From Adiantum capillus-veneris (lineage: Eukaryota > Streptophyta > Polypodiopsida > Polypodiales > Pteridaceae): a stretch of DNA of 64,000 bases. Of this stretch, positions 41,849 to 53,163 are shown in pieces (position 1 is the stretch's first letter; every line of letters starts with the position of its first letter). The stretch covers positions 85,213,884-85,277,883 of the forward strand of contig CM043944.1 of assembly GCA_014529385.2 (NCBI GenBank), in the 5' to 3' direction. The notes beneath the pieces were generated by a model. That model worked only from the letters and a program-made list of their open reading frames with translations, was not told the origin of the DNA and did no database searches. Position numbers and translations under genes: made by a program.

Positions 41849-42649
41849 ATGGAAGAGTTGATATGCAATTCTTGGAATCTGAAGGGGATTAAGACCCAAA
41901 AGAAGAGCACACTATTTTGGGAGGAAGTCAGAAGAGGTTAGGAAATCAGCTTTTGGGCTATCCAGGAGCATAACCTAGATGCCACTAGCAAAAGAAAGCA
42001 AACATTTGGTAAGAAATTGGCCTTCTACGGAGAGGGAGCTGATGGATACAGTGGGGTCCTCTCTATTGTGGACAGGGATCTTGAGCCTAAGGTAGTCTTC
42101 AATCATCCCTCTGGGAGGACTCTGGGACTCAAGATCAAATGGGCTAATCAAATTGTCACTATAACCAACGTGTATGGGCCCTGTGCGAAGGATAGGGCCA
42201 AACTGTGGGATCACCTGAAAGATATCCATGTTGAAGGAGAATGGCTCTTGGTAGGTGATTTTAATATGGTGGAGAAAAGAAGGGACACAACTGGCACATC
42301 AAACATGCTAGCTTTATCTGAACAATCCAAATGGCTAAGCCTATGTGAGAAGTGGGCATTTGTGGACATGTGGGAGTTAGGCCCATGGAGCAGCACACCG
42401 GGGTTCACATACACTAGCCTGCAATATGCCAATACATCTTCTCGATTGGACCGTTGCTACTGTTCTGATCAGGCTGATTGGCTACCTTCATGCTTGGAAA
42501 TGAAGGTGATAACGTCACAGAGCTTATCAGATCACCTTTCGGTAAGCATAAAATTGAAAGAAAACAAAGGGGCGGATCATTGCCCTCACGGTTCTAAAAA
42601 GATACTTTCAAGCAACAGGGGCCCACCTACTCAAGGACCCTCTCTTTAG
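41849..42649 (+). pseudogene. LINE ORF2 endonuclease domain (exonuclease-endonuclease-phosphatase fold)
   Basis: The likely ORF2 start at 41849 reads MEELICNSWNLKGIK, with one stop near 41940. Visible EEP catalytic positions are N in NSWNLKG, E in AIQEHNL, NVYGP, GDFNMVEKR and SDHLSV near the end. This domain nicks target DNA for target-primed reverse transcription. After LKENKGADH the frame ends and the linker to RT is missing. Confidence 0.85.
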
Positions 42650-42719
42650 AAGCCTCACTCTCGAAGCTGTAAGTGAGCTTAGGAAAGATGTGGACTCAGG
42701 AAGCCCTAGGGCTTGGGAC

Positions 42720-43260
42720 AAGTTGCCTATAAAATTATTGCCAAAATTGTAGCCCTCAGGCTATCCCCCCTCCTCGACAAAGTTCTCACTCCCCACTAGC
42801 ATGGATTCTCAAAGCAAGAGTATATATCAAAGCAAGAGTGTATCTTGCTACAATTGGATCTTGATAAAGCCTATGGCAGATTAACATGGTCATTCATTGA
42901 AGATGTCATGAAGTCATTAGGCTTTGGGCCACGGATGTGTCGCCTAGTCAATACCCTAGGTGTTGGAAGCCAATCAGAGCTCCTGTTCAATGAGAGGATT
43001 GTGGGAGCTTTTGAGGTTAGAAGGTCCATAAAACAAGGATGTCCACTTGCCCCTCTTATGTTTGCCATTGGTTCCCACCCTCTGGTTACATTACTGGAAA
43101 ATAGTGCTGCTAAAGGAGAGATTCAAGGATTGGCTCTTCCGAATAACGACCAGTTGTTTGCTGGCAAAGCTTGTTGCGGATGATTCCCTGCTCTTTCTTA
43201 AATCTTGTCCTCAGGTTCTTAGGAAAGCTCTAGAAATTGTGCAAATGCCTTAGCCTCAGG
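42720..43260 (+). pseudogene. LINE reverse transcriptase fingers-palm remnant
   Basis: YKIIAKIVALRLSPLLDKVLTP near 42730 leads, after a deletion and a short CAAAGCAAGAGT repeat, to LLQLDLDKAYGRLTWSFIEDV with the first catalytic Asp, then RRSIKQGCPLAPLMFAI. After a frameshift VADDSLLFLKS (normally YADD) appears near 43180. Large parts of the fingers are missing. Confidence 0.83.
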
Positions 43261-43273
43261 ATCAAAGTGTAAT

Positions 43274-44083
43274 GTGGAAAATTCGAGATTGATCTCTCTC
43301 TCCGAGAATGACTCGTTTGATCTGTCTACGTGGATCGGGGAGATGGTGTCAAAAGGGAAGATTTTTTGTCACCTTGGAGCCCCGCTAGGGGTGGGAGTTA
43401 CTCACAGGCAGAGATTCTTATGGGTTATGGAGAAGGTCAAGATTAATATGCGCAGGTGGGAGTTCGTGCTTCTCCCCTTCCCAAGCAGAATAAAGGTTAT
43501 CAACTCTTTCATGTTACCCTATATAGCCTTTAATGGTCCGTTGCTTAAGCTAGCTAAATGCAACTGGAAAGAGTTCTTGAAATCGGTAAAGATATTTCTT
43601 TGGAAGAACAACACTAAAAACATCGTACCCTGGCAATGGGCAAAATGGGAGACGGTTGCGAGACCTATGGAGCAAGGTGGCCTTGGGATTCTTAACCTCA
43701 GCAACCATGCGGAGGCTCAATGTGCCAAATTTGTAGTAGCCCTCGCTAAGGAACACCAGACTTGGGCTATTATGGCTAAAGATATGATGGAAATCTCCAA
43801 AATTTTCTCGCAAGGCGGTCAGTGGAAAGAGGTCGATGTGCACAACAAGTTGTTGGCCCCGCAATGGCTCATCCTAAAACTCGGGGGAACGCTGACAGGT
43901 GAGCTTACCCGTAAATGCAATAGAGTAACAGGGTCTTTGGAATGGGGAGAGTTGTCAAGGTACTTCCACAACTCTATATCTCATTGGTCCCCTTGGCTCT
44001 CAAAGGCTGGAGGCATCCTTTTGACCCCTTTTTGGAGGGAAGTGGCCAGGAAAGTTAATATAACAAAGGTATTAGGCGTATAA
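43274..44083 (+). pseudogene. LINE RT thumb/connection region
   Basis: Open 269-codon stretch with HLGAPLGVGVTHRQRFLWVMEKV, RRWEFVLLPFPSRIKVINSF and EQGGLGILNLSNHAEAQ, which match the post-RT region of plant LINE ORF2. It ends at 44083 before the zf-RVT segment. Confidence 0.8.
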
Positions 44084-44199
44084 TCCAACTGTGGGACTAT
44101 AGTATAGGTTGTTGGAAAGGAGTTGATCAAATGGCTTCTGAGTTTACCCTCAGTGGGCTAGAAAGATTGCTGACCAGAAGAGCCCTCAAATAGCTCACT

Positions 44200-44706
44200 T
44201 TGTTGTATCTGCCAGACTGTGAGTCCAAGCTCGAGTGGAAAGCTTGGCAATGGCCGGGGAAAAGACATTTCCTAAAACCCCAAACAAAGAGTGTATATCT
44301 CACTCTAATGGAATCACAGGATTGGTTCTCCCCGCTCAATAAACAGTGGGGAAAGAATTGGCCGGAGTCAAGGTGGGAAACAGCCGTCAAGAACATTTGG
44401 TGCCCTCAATGGCCGGATAGGATGAAGGTTTTTTTATGGAAGGTGCTATGGGGAGCCTTACCAACTGGAGTGAAGGTCCTTGCTAGGGGAATTGGTCCAG
44501 ATAGATGCTCGCAATGTAGAAAGGCTTCTAAAGATCTTTCCCACCTGTTCATGGAGTGTTCGTCAATCTGTGGACTTGCAGACAAGATCTGCAAATGGAT
44601 CCAAAAAACCTGGAAAATAGGATTCTTCAAGAACGATCTCTTCTTGGGAGGAAAGATGTTCAAGAGTCATACTCTACTCATTGCTACACAAATAGTGCTA
44701 CTTTAA
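44200..44706 (+). pseudogene. LINE C-terminal zf-RVT domain
   Basis: WPDRMKVFLWKVLWGALPTG followed by CSQCRKASKDLSHLFMEC, the zinc-binding reverse-transcriptase motif (CX2C...HX4C). The frame ends at 44706. Confidence 0.85.
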
Positions 44707-45429
44707 ACACATTTGGAAGGCAAGGAACAGTCAAATGTTTGAGAACTCTCTGGAGGTAGCTAAGTTTGTGGAGATAGTCCAAGAAAGCAGAGTAACGATC
44801 ATCGCCATTGGGAAGCAAAAGAACTCAAAAGAGTGGAGTAGAAGCCTCAGGGATGTTGTGAATGTGTGAGATCATCCATTGTCAAGGGGTGGCTCCCCCA
44901 TCAGCCGATGTATCTAGAATCCAGTGAAGTGGTCATGGCTTGTCACGAGCATGACAAGAATCTGTATTTTTTGGATATGGTAATATAATCCACTCACCAT
45001 TGTGAGTTTTTCAAAAAAAAAACATGCATTGTTCCTTGGCCCATGCGAGTGAACTTTTGTGTGTTAAGTCATGTCTCTCAACATGAAGGGACACGTGTAG
45101 GCATTGGCCAAGACTACGGATATGATCAAACAAACACTACAAAGTACAATTCAAGAAGTCACAAGTCTCAATGCTATTCAAGGTTGCAAGCTTCACGAGA
45201 AGATTTAAGAGAGCTTGGCCAAGTATAGGCAGGGAATCCAACGTCCTAAACCAGTTGAGCGCCTTTATCAATGTCATTGGAGAAGATTTTATAATCACTT
45301 TGAGATTAATAAATAAGGTCCACGTGGGGGAAGTAGTAGGCCCTAGTCTTGCATGCTTTCTCCTCTCTACTCTATTGCTCATCCCCTCTTTTATGCATGT
45401 ATAGCATCCCACTCTATGAGGTGCACCTG

Positions 45430-45431
<2 letters not shown>

Positions 45432-45525
<94 letters not shown>

Positions 45526-45530
45526 ACTCA

Positions 45531-45562
<32 letters not shown>
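45432..45562 (+). repeat. Compound (CT)n-(CA)n microsatellite, 131 bp
   Basis: CT run 45432-45478, one GT interruption, CT run 45481-45520, CACTCACTCACT, then CA run to 45562. Confidence 0.98.
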
Positions 45563-45563
<1 letters not shown>

Positions 45564-46299
45564 CTTACGTTATGGATGCTACATAGCTTTTGACATAAAA
45601 AGGTCCATCAAACAAGGACTCACTTATTGTACTATTTTTGTACTCATTCGATTCTCCATTCGCATTACATCGTAGCTTCACATATTTGATTAAAAATTCC
45701 TATTTATCTTGAAGCTTACACCGAGTGCAGGTCGCTACCCTTGTTGCAAGCCCTTGCATATTAAAAAATAAACTACAAACCCTCACTACTCCCTCGTGAT
45801 GCCAGTTGCACATCGGTGTGCCTGTCATTAGCACCCTCGGTCCCCCATTCATTGTCTTACTTCTCACTTCATGTGGTGCTTCATCTTAAATTGACTTGAA
45901 TTTTGTGAGCTCTACCCCCCTTTTCCTCTGCTTTCCCCTTTCGCCTTGGTTCCTCGATAGAATCTAGCTTAGATTTTGGTTAATAAAACTAAAGAAATAT
46001 TTTTCCCACCTACTCTAGCTCATTTATCTTTCCAATTCATGTTGATTACCCTCACACAAAGCACAATGAGCTCTAAGTCTTCTAGGAAAATGTTATAGCA
46101 ATACTAACCCTAATTGATTTTCCCTTAAAATCATAGGTCTTGTTAGATTTCAAGCAAAGTGATCTATTAGTCATTTAGGATCTACATGCATCCTACAATG
46201 GCACATAGCCGGTTGCTCAAGGTGCCTTGCGAAAGGACGCACTAGGTGACTTTAGCTGTGAACTGGCTCTCTGGCATGGTTCTATCCCCATCGACCACA
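45563..46299. other. Non-coding stretch, no gene seen
   Basis: AT-rich with scattered stops. 46096-46150 resembles 46917-46975 (shared landmark AATCATAG followed by CTTGTTAGA). Confidence 0.4.
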
Positions 46300-46908
46300 T
46301 GTCGCCTAGTGGGGGCTCCTAGGTTGTTCAGCTACATCAATACCTCCTTGCCCCTCATTGCCTCCCTCATTTTTGGGCTTTAATTTGCAATCATCCCTCC
46401 CTCCATCCACTCCTTGGAGTGGGATTTGGGAGGCCAAGATCATGCAGTATCCCCATTTGGGAGATGCTTTTTCTAGTGGCAATAGGTAGACTTCTCAGTG
46501 GAAACAATGGATGGCAGTGCTTGAAGGGGTTTGGCTCTCCACTAAGCATGGATCTTAGTTCTTTGGTGTGATAGTGATGCTCGCCCATACATCATTAGTA
46601 GAGATGCCTCATGTGGGGTTTGGAGTTCATGTGAATTTGCCTTGATTTAGCAAGTTCTATCCTCCTTATGCATCTCATGCTTTTTGTTGGGCGCACTTGA
46701 TTCTATGTCAGGGAGTGGTTGTGTGGTGGCACCCATCTACGGGGTATATGGTATGTGGATGTCTAGCCCCTCATAATGATTTGTGTGCATGAGGTCTTTG
46801 TTGCTTTGTAATCTCTCCGGGTTGCACCTGTAAAAGCTCGAACTTTTGTATTTGCTTTAGATTTTACTTTTACTTAGTTCATAATGAGCATTGCTATTAA
46901 AAAAAAAA
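46300..46908 (+). mobile_element. Candidate truncated 3' end of a retroposon with poly-A
   Basis: The region ends CATTGCTATT followed by 17 A's (46891-46907). A 3'-UTR-like tail with no supported ORF precedes it, as in 5'-truncated LINE copies. Sequences just outside both ends resemble each other (46096-46150 and 46917-46975). The left limit is a guess. Confidence 0.4.
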
Positions 46909-46975
46909 AAAAAAACACTATTGTAATAGCCCTAAACTGATTTCCCTAAGAATCATAGCTCTTGTTAGACTAATA

Positions 46976-48109
46976 ATACACTCCAATAATGAATATTCTA
47001 ATGAAATAGGTATTTTGGCCTATGCAATGCCTAATAGACTTCTAGAAGTGTTTGAAGAACTTGTGGACAATTGGACAAGGCTGCTTGTGAGAAATTATGG
47101 ACTATTGGATTAAGCTTGTGAGCATGACTACATGGAAAAGTCAAAGTTCTTTCTTACTGTTGTTGGAGTCTTGCTCTCTCTGAACAACCTATTGTGTTTG
47201 ACAACCTATGATAGGGGTCATGAATGGTGGTAACTTACAAAAGCCCGTAAAAAATTTACAATACACATGGTAGATTGTGAGTTTCGCTTCTTAATTAAAA
47301 AATCATATTGCCACAACCATGAATGCTACATTGGTTCACCCACCATAGTGCTTACAACTTGTTCTGCCAAGATTTCTAGCAGTGTGATCCCAAGGTAGAC
47401 CAAGGAAAGGATGATCTCTTTGACTATCACTTTGAAGAATGCAATGCACTTTATATATGTAAAAATAAAGCGTTGATTATTTTGTGCTTAGAAGGGAAGA
47501 CAGTATTTTAAGAATAAAAGTCATGTTTTTTTGGCCATAGCAATGCATGAGTCACATACTAGTTTTCTACATGAACTTTAAAATTTGCACAATTAAAAAA
47601 TTTATAGGGTTTTCCAAAACTTCAAATTTTCCTTGGAGAGTCATAATAAAATTACGTAAAATCTTATAGCTCTTGTATTCTTTTTCTTTTTTTCTAGCAC
47701 TGCACAATCGCCATGGATTCGGATATCAGCATGACTTTTGATTTCGAACACAATACGTTCTATCCTTCCAATGATGGCTCACAGGCGGATACTCTCACGG
47801 AGGGTACTCGCGAAGCTACAGGAGAAGATGATGCTTATGAATTGTTCGATATCGTGTATTTTTTGTGTCTTAAAAGAAGTTAGAGTGCTTTTGGGTGGGC
47901 TGGAGTTAATCCTTGGTGCTCTTGTCACTCCTCCTCTCTACCCCCCTTCAACAATACTCTATCATTGGCCTCCAAACATGGATACAAGAAAAAAATTGTA
48001 GGCTTGCATCCGCAGAGGGAGAAAAGAAGTTGGCATGAGCCTAAATGTGAGCTAGTGTGTGAGAGAGGCAACTAGAGGAAAAGTAAGGAGTGTAGTGGAA
48101 AGAGTGGTG

Positions 48110-48110
<1 letters not shown>
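46976..48110. other. Non-coding stretch, no gene seen
   Basis: AT-rich. An 87-codon frame near 47738-48001 has no recognisable family. Confidence 0.4.

Positions 48111-48111
<1 letters not shown>

Positions 48112-48159
<48 letters not shown>
48112..48159 (+). repeat. (CT)24 microsatellite
   Basis: Uninterrupted CT dinucleotides. Confidence 0.98.
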
Positions 48160-48160
<1 letters not shown>

Positions 48161-48371
48161 GATACACACAACTACAATAGCTCTCTTGAGTGAAAACATT
48201 GAGCCAGAGCGCTCCTGAACAGCACCACATGTAGGAGGCAAGAAGTCATATGTGATTTATATATGAATACACATGACTATGATAGCTCTCTTTAGTGAAA
48301 ACATTGAGCCATAGTGCTCGTGAGCATCACACATGTAGGAAGCAAGAAGTTGGTTGTGATTCATATACGAA
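48160..48371 (+). repeat. ~107-bp tandem duplication
   Basis: Two imperfect units (about 48160-48265 and 48267-48371), each with AGTGAAAACATTGAGCCA and CACATGTAGGA.GCAAGAAGT. Confidence 0.85.
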
Positions 48372-48397
48372 GGCAAATTGACAACAAGGACTTGAGA

Positions 48398-48466
48398 TAT
48401 ATATATGTGTGTGTGTGTGTGTACATATATATATACACACATACAAAAACACACACACACACATAT
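48398..48466 (+). repeat. Mixed AT/GT/AC microsatellite
   Basis: ATATATAT, then GTGTGT, then ACACACAC blocks. Confidence 0.9.
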
Positions 48467-48683
48467 AGGTAGCCTTTTGTGCATAAACACATGTTCACCT
48501 TTAGAATTTTTGAGTTTTCTTATTCAATCCTTCTTTTCTTTCCTGAATTCATTCTAGAGTTTTCACTGTGTACCTTTGTACCTATGCTATGTATTGACTT
48601 TATTTGTTATATCTCAATACTTCACATACATATATATGTATGTACGCACAAAAGGCTACCTATAGGGATGTGTGTGAGTTCAT

Positions 48684-48691
48684 GTGTGTGT

Positions 48692-48739
<48 letters not shown>

Positions 48740-48740
48740 A
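48684..48740 (+). repeat. Mixed GT/AC/AT microsatellite
   Basis: GTGTGT, ACACACAC and (AT)n to 48732. Confidence 0.9.
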
Positions 48741-48950
48741 ATTTTTTAATCTACTTTTAATTGGTAGAAAGCTTTTCGTTTCCTACAATTTTAGCCTTCA
48801 CTTTTGTAATTTTTTATGGTTTGAAAGATTTTTCATTTTTTGATGCATGTGCAACATGTGAACGTGTTTAGCTTTAAGCATTTTTGCAAGCTCGTTGATA
48901 ATGAGTATAGATGTTGTTTGGGAACAATTTCTTATGAGCCAGATGCACTC

Positions 48951-49034
48951 CTTGACTTTTTATGTAAGCCACTATGACAATTCACCTACTCCTAGACTTT
49001 TTATGTAAGCCACTATGACCATTCACCTACTTAA
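48951..49034 (+). repeat. ~43-bp tandem duplication
   Basis: GACTTTTTATGTAAGCCACT followed by ATGAC(A/C)ATTCACCTACT occurs twice. Confidence 0.88.
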
Positions 49035-49106
49035 ACAAGGTGAGGATGAGATTTATGGAGAGCAAGTTTTAATGAGTGCTTAAAATCACATGGAACAAGT
49101 GGTCTG

Positions 49107-49373
49107 CCAAAATATCCCTCTAATATATGAAAAGTTACAAAATACCCCTTAAATTTCAAAAATTCCCAAAATACCCCAATATTTTGTCATAATTGAGGTC
49201 ATTTGTGACAAATCAAATGTTAAGACCTCAAAAACAGATCTCAAGTGCCGGAAAAGAAATAAAGATTAGAAAATGTTGAACAATTGAACCAAAATAGATA
49301 CAAAGGTATTTAGCAAATTTTTGAAATTTGAGAGATATTTTGGAAATTTTCACAAATTAGAAGGGTATTTTGG
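49107..49373. mobile_element. Candidate fold-back MITE (52-bp imperfect inverted arms)
   Basis: 49107-49158 aligns with the reverse complement of 49322-49373 over about 52 bp at roughly 80% by eye (landmarks CCAAAATA.CC.TCTAAT and AAATTTCA). The 163-bp loop is AT-rich and non-coding. No TSD was confirmed. Confidence 0.5.
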
Positions 49374-50597
49374 TAATTTTCCCAAAATAATAAGGTGAAA
49401 GGTACACATTGTACATTATCATTTAAAACCAAAATAAAATAAAATAAAAAATTAAATAAAAACAATAAAATAAAAAGATACATTGAGAAACTAAAACAAA
49501 AGGATATGTTGATGCTTTTATAAAAGAAGATAGATTCAATACGCATAGAAAATAATTAAAAAATCCAATAAAATAAATATTAGTAAAGTCCTCAATGAAA
49601 GAATTCTTTACAAATCAAAATATTAAAAACGATTATTGAATCAATACTTCACATCATGGATCTAAGTCCTATGAATACACTTTTTGTTTGTTCTCTAAAG
49701 GCTTTTTTAGCCAAAAATAAATAAAAATGACTGCAGCTTTGAGAAATAGCAGGGACACATGTCTAACTACTAGAGATGAAAGACCTTCACCCATATGGAT
49801 ACTAAGACCTTTAGCATGCCAAAAACACATTCATAGTGCCAATAAAGATTACTTTCAACATTCATGAACCAATGTTAGTCCTATAGATGAAGAATCTTAC
49901 TCTAGGCAAACATATATCCAAGCACAAAATAATTATTCTCAAGTTTGGACTTGATAACTTTTACTAGGTACGAGAGTCTATCTTTAGTCTAGATTCTTAT
50001 ACAAAGCTGTCAAATCTAGTATCCTAAGACATTAGTTAAGACAATTCAGGGTGCAAAAATGTGAGGACAAGGGTAGTCATACAACGAATGGCACAAGGAT
50101 CCCTATTTATATGTAAACAAGGGGTTGGATGGGATAAGTGTCAGTTTATCAAGACCCTTATCCTCTCAGGGTACTAGGACAAAGGAAGGTTCGGCCTTTT
50201 GCATGCTCATGCAACGTAAAGCTATGGTCTCTCTTCTCCACTTGTTTGAGTGGGCCATGGGAAAAAGGTTGAAAAAGTTGCCAACAAATTGATTCTTTCG
50301 TTACATTCTTGTGTTCATCCAGTGTATCATGTGAGCCAATTATAGAAATGTAAGATATATTATAGACAAGCTTATAGAATCACAAGTTTACGGCCCATGA
50401 GCCAAAAAGATTCTAGAATTTCCATAATTTACATATGCGGCTTCACATTTTCCCCCAAAGCACTTATCAAGAAGTGGAAAGATAGTATTGAAAGAGGTGT
50501 CACTTGGGAAAGTATTTCACTTCTAAGAATGACCACACATCATATTTCACAAGATGCTCTAATGGAAAATCATATGGAAAGATATCTTCGTATCTAT
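49374..50597. other. AT-rich non-coding stretch, no gene seen
   Basis: A-rich low complexity at 49430-49480 and no supported frame. Confidence 0.4.
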
Positions 50598-50830
50598 CAA
50601 GAAGCTCCTTGAGGTTACTAGTGAGTTGTGGGATAACATGAGAGAGGAAATAAAGAGGAGAGAGGGAGTACTATGGGGGGACTATCCCAACTAGAAACAA
50701 GATTCCTTGTATTTATCAAGAAGCTCATTGAGCTTACAAGTGAGTTGTGGGATAACATGAGAGAGGAAATAGGAGAGAGGAAGTATTATGGGGCATTATC
50801 CCAACTAGAAACAAGAATCTTGCTAGAAGG
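50598..50830 (+). repeat. ~120-bp tandem duplication
   Basis: ATCAAGAAGCTC, GTGAGTTGTGGGATAACATG and TATCCCAACTAGAAACAAGA occur in both units (about 50598-50715 and 50717-50830). Confidence 0.88.
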
Positions 50831-51768
50831 CTTGGCTCGGATACTTGCTTTCTCTACCCATCTACTCAGTTGCTACTCACTAATGGATGCATACAATCTA
50901 GCTAGTGTGTGCCCAATCATGATAGTACGATAATTCCCCCCGGTATGTCCTGCTTTGAAGATAGGCACAATAGTAGACATGCTCTAGGTATCCAAAAAAC
51001 CCTCACATATGGCTCAGTTGAACATTACTACAAGAAGCTCTACAAGCATAACTCTAGCATGTATAAAGTGCTCTGCCATCAATCCATCATGATCATATGA
51101 TCTCCTGGTCTTCATCTTGTTAATGGATTTCTTTGCCATCTCAATGGTAAAGAAAGTGCATGTATGTGGGCATGGCTCCAAAGGGACGGGAAGAGATTGT
51201 TGTCCTAGAATTGTGTAAAGAGATGTTGCTTATGTGACCCAAACCTTGATTGATGTAATAGCTGGAAGAGGGGAATGCTCATGAAAAATTCTCCATGCCT
51301 CGCCTGAGTCCTGACTCATGAATAGCTTGTATAACTCCTCCTCTAACCAGGCAAGGTAAGTCTCTTCTTCCATCACACTGTTTGAAACTGTCTGAGTAAT
51401 GGCTCCCTGGATCACCTCTCTTTTAAGTGGGGCTCTCGTCTCTCTACACTCCTTATCATACCAACTATTTTGGGGCATATTTCTAGAATGTTGTTTGTGC
51501 CTGGTTGGGTGTGTGGGTATGCCTCTATTGCTACATCATGTAAAGTCTCTGTCAATATATGGGTAAGATCCTCTAAAGGGAAAAGAGAAACCAATATCTC
51601 TAGTACCAATGTAACGGAATATGGATAATAGCATTGATTGTAGTGAAACTAAAGTAACAATAGTGAGTATATCCTTAAGAGGATTCTTAATGAACATAAG
51701 GGGAGTACTCGATTGAAGGTAGAAAAATAAAAATTATACCTAGTTAGCTTGGCATGAACAATACTTGC

Positions 51769-51771
<3 letters not shown>
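50831..51771. other. Non-coding stretch; possible old LINE debris
   Basis: 51609-51230 on the minus strand has short frames (for example WYDKECRETR near 51470, then LAWLEEELYKLF). WYDKEC resembles a motif in some LINE-encoded proteins, but this is too little to assign. Confidence 0.3.

Positions 51772-51822
<51 letters not shown>
51772..51822 (+). repeat. (GA)25 microsatellite
   Basis: Uninterrupted AG dinucleotides. Confidence 0.98.
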
Positions 51823-51825
<3 letters not shown>

Positions 51826-52237
51826 AAAGAAATCAACAGCAATTAAGGATTGGATTTACTTGGAGCATGTCCCCCCTCCAAAAGGCTTTTGTATTATAGA
51901 TTCTCCCTTGAAGAGAGACTTGGTACAATACATGCTTTGTGTTCCTTGAGACCTTGTTGATGCCATGAAGATGGTAAGCTTCATGCACCAATATTATGCC
52001 CCTAACTAACTTGCAAAAACATTAACTTGTCCCCGGCCTCAATCCCAAGACCTCAAACACCTTCAAAGTTGGAGAGAGATAGTAAGGAGTGAGGGAAGGG
52101 AAGAGGAAGAGGAAGAAGATGTATCTTACGAGAAAGAAATAGTCTCCTCACATATCATTACTCTTAGAGCATAGCATAGCATAGTAATCGAGATGAAGAA
52201 GATGGTAAGCATTGCTTTGAAGCATGGCTCTTGGTTG

Positions 52238-52494
52238 GATTTGCAATCCATAGCCAATAGGAGTTGGTGTAGGCTCTCTACTTATCAAGCTTTGGAGAAG
52301 GAGATGAAGTTCTTTCTCAGTACATGAGAGAATGTGTGAGTGAATGTGAAACAATGAGACCCTTGCCTCGGTCGACCCCTCTCTCTCTTTACTCTAGCTT
52401 GCACCCTATTGGTCCATGCCAAGTCTGGCCAATCACAAGCTTTGGTCAATCAAGCAATAGAGGTAGCATTTGGACAAGTGTTCTTCTTTCCCTC

Positions 52495-52551
<57 letters not shown>

Positions 52552-53163
52552 TTAATTAATTATTTACATGCATCTAAATTCTCATTGGACCTCCCTAAAG
52601 GCCATCCAATAGGGTTTAGGCATATTATGAGGGCAACCTAGCTAGGGGCTTGACATGTGTCCTTTCTGCCTCTTGTGGAGAGGGTGCCTCTTGAGTGAAT
52701 GAAAGTGTGTTTTCTCTCATCTCCTACTTCCAGGGCTCGCCCCCTCCTTTGTAAGCTCTTTGTTGACTTTCAAGAACCTCAAGCACCTTGGTCATCAAGC
52801 ACTTCAAGCACCTTAGTCATGAAGCACGACAAGCACCTCAAGCACATTCCTAGCTTGCCTAAGGTCTAAAGTACCTAAAGGTCCTAGGTCTAAGGACTTT
52901 TAACACTAACCTTTGGAGGTCTTTAATGAATCTAACCTTAAGGTCTTTTGAGCTCCATTAACTGCTCATTGCTCTTTGGTAGACCATCTCCTTTTTGGAC
53001 CCTCAATGAGATGTTGCCTTCCCTCCCTTTGGTCCTGTGCTGAGATAGGTCTAAAAGCACATAACTATATTCTAACTCTTGTTCCTATTCATTTTCCCAC
53101 ATTAAATGATCAGTTCAATATGAGAAAATCATTTGGGATAGGTAGATATTAGATTTTATGAGA
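52238..53163 (-). repeat. Repeat family F, minus-strand copy
   Basis: The reverse complement aligns piecewise with 36744-38210 in the same order. It includes GGTTAGTGTTAAAAGTCCTT, the GGTGCTTGAGGT-type minisatellite units, GACACATGTCAAGC, ACACTTGTCCAAATGCTACC and GAGAGCCTACACCAAC. It is shorter (0.93 kb), with fewer minisatellite units, and carries a long (GA) run at 52498-52549 where the other copy has only (CT)4. Confidence 0.7.
52498..52549 (+). repeat. (GA)26 microsatellite inside the F copy
   Basis: Uninterrupted GA dinucleotides. Confidence 0.98.

Larger units (their letters stand above)
40332..45022 (+). mobile_element. LINE (L1-type non-LTR retrotransposon), degenerate
   Basis: Plus strand. 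ORF1 (nucleic-acid-binding, DUF4283-like plus zinc knuckle) is followed by ORF2 with APE-type endonuclease, RT and a C-terminal zf-RVT region, and a tail ending TTTTTC followed by ten A's (45013-45022). Coding is broken by stops, and several hundred residues are missing between endonuclease and RT. Length is about 4.7 kb against roughly 6 kb or more for intact plant L1s. I did not find convincing target-site duplications. Confidence 0.85.

Noticed and set aside
47738-48001. 87-codon plus-strand frame
   Set aside because: No homology recognised; compatible with chance length.
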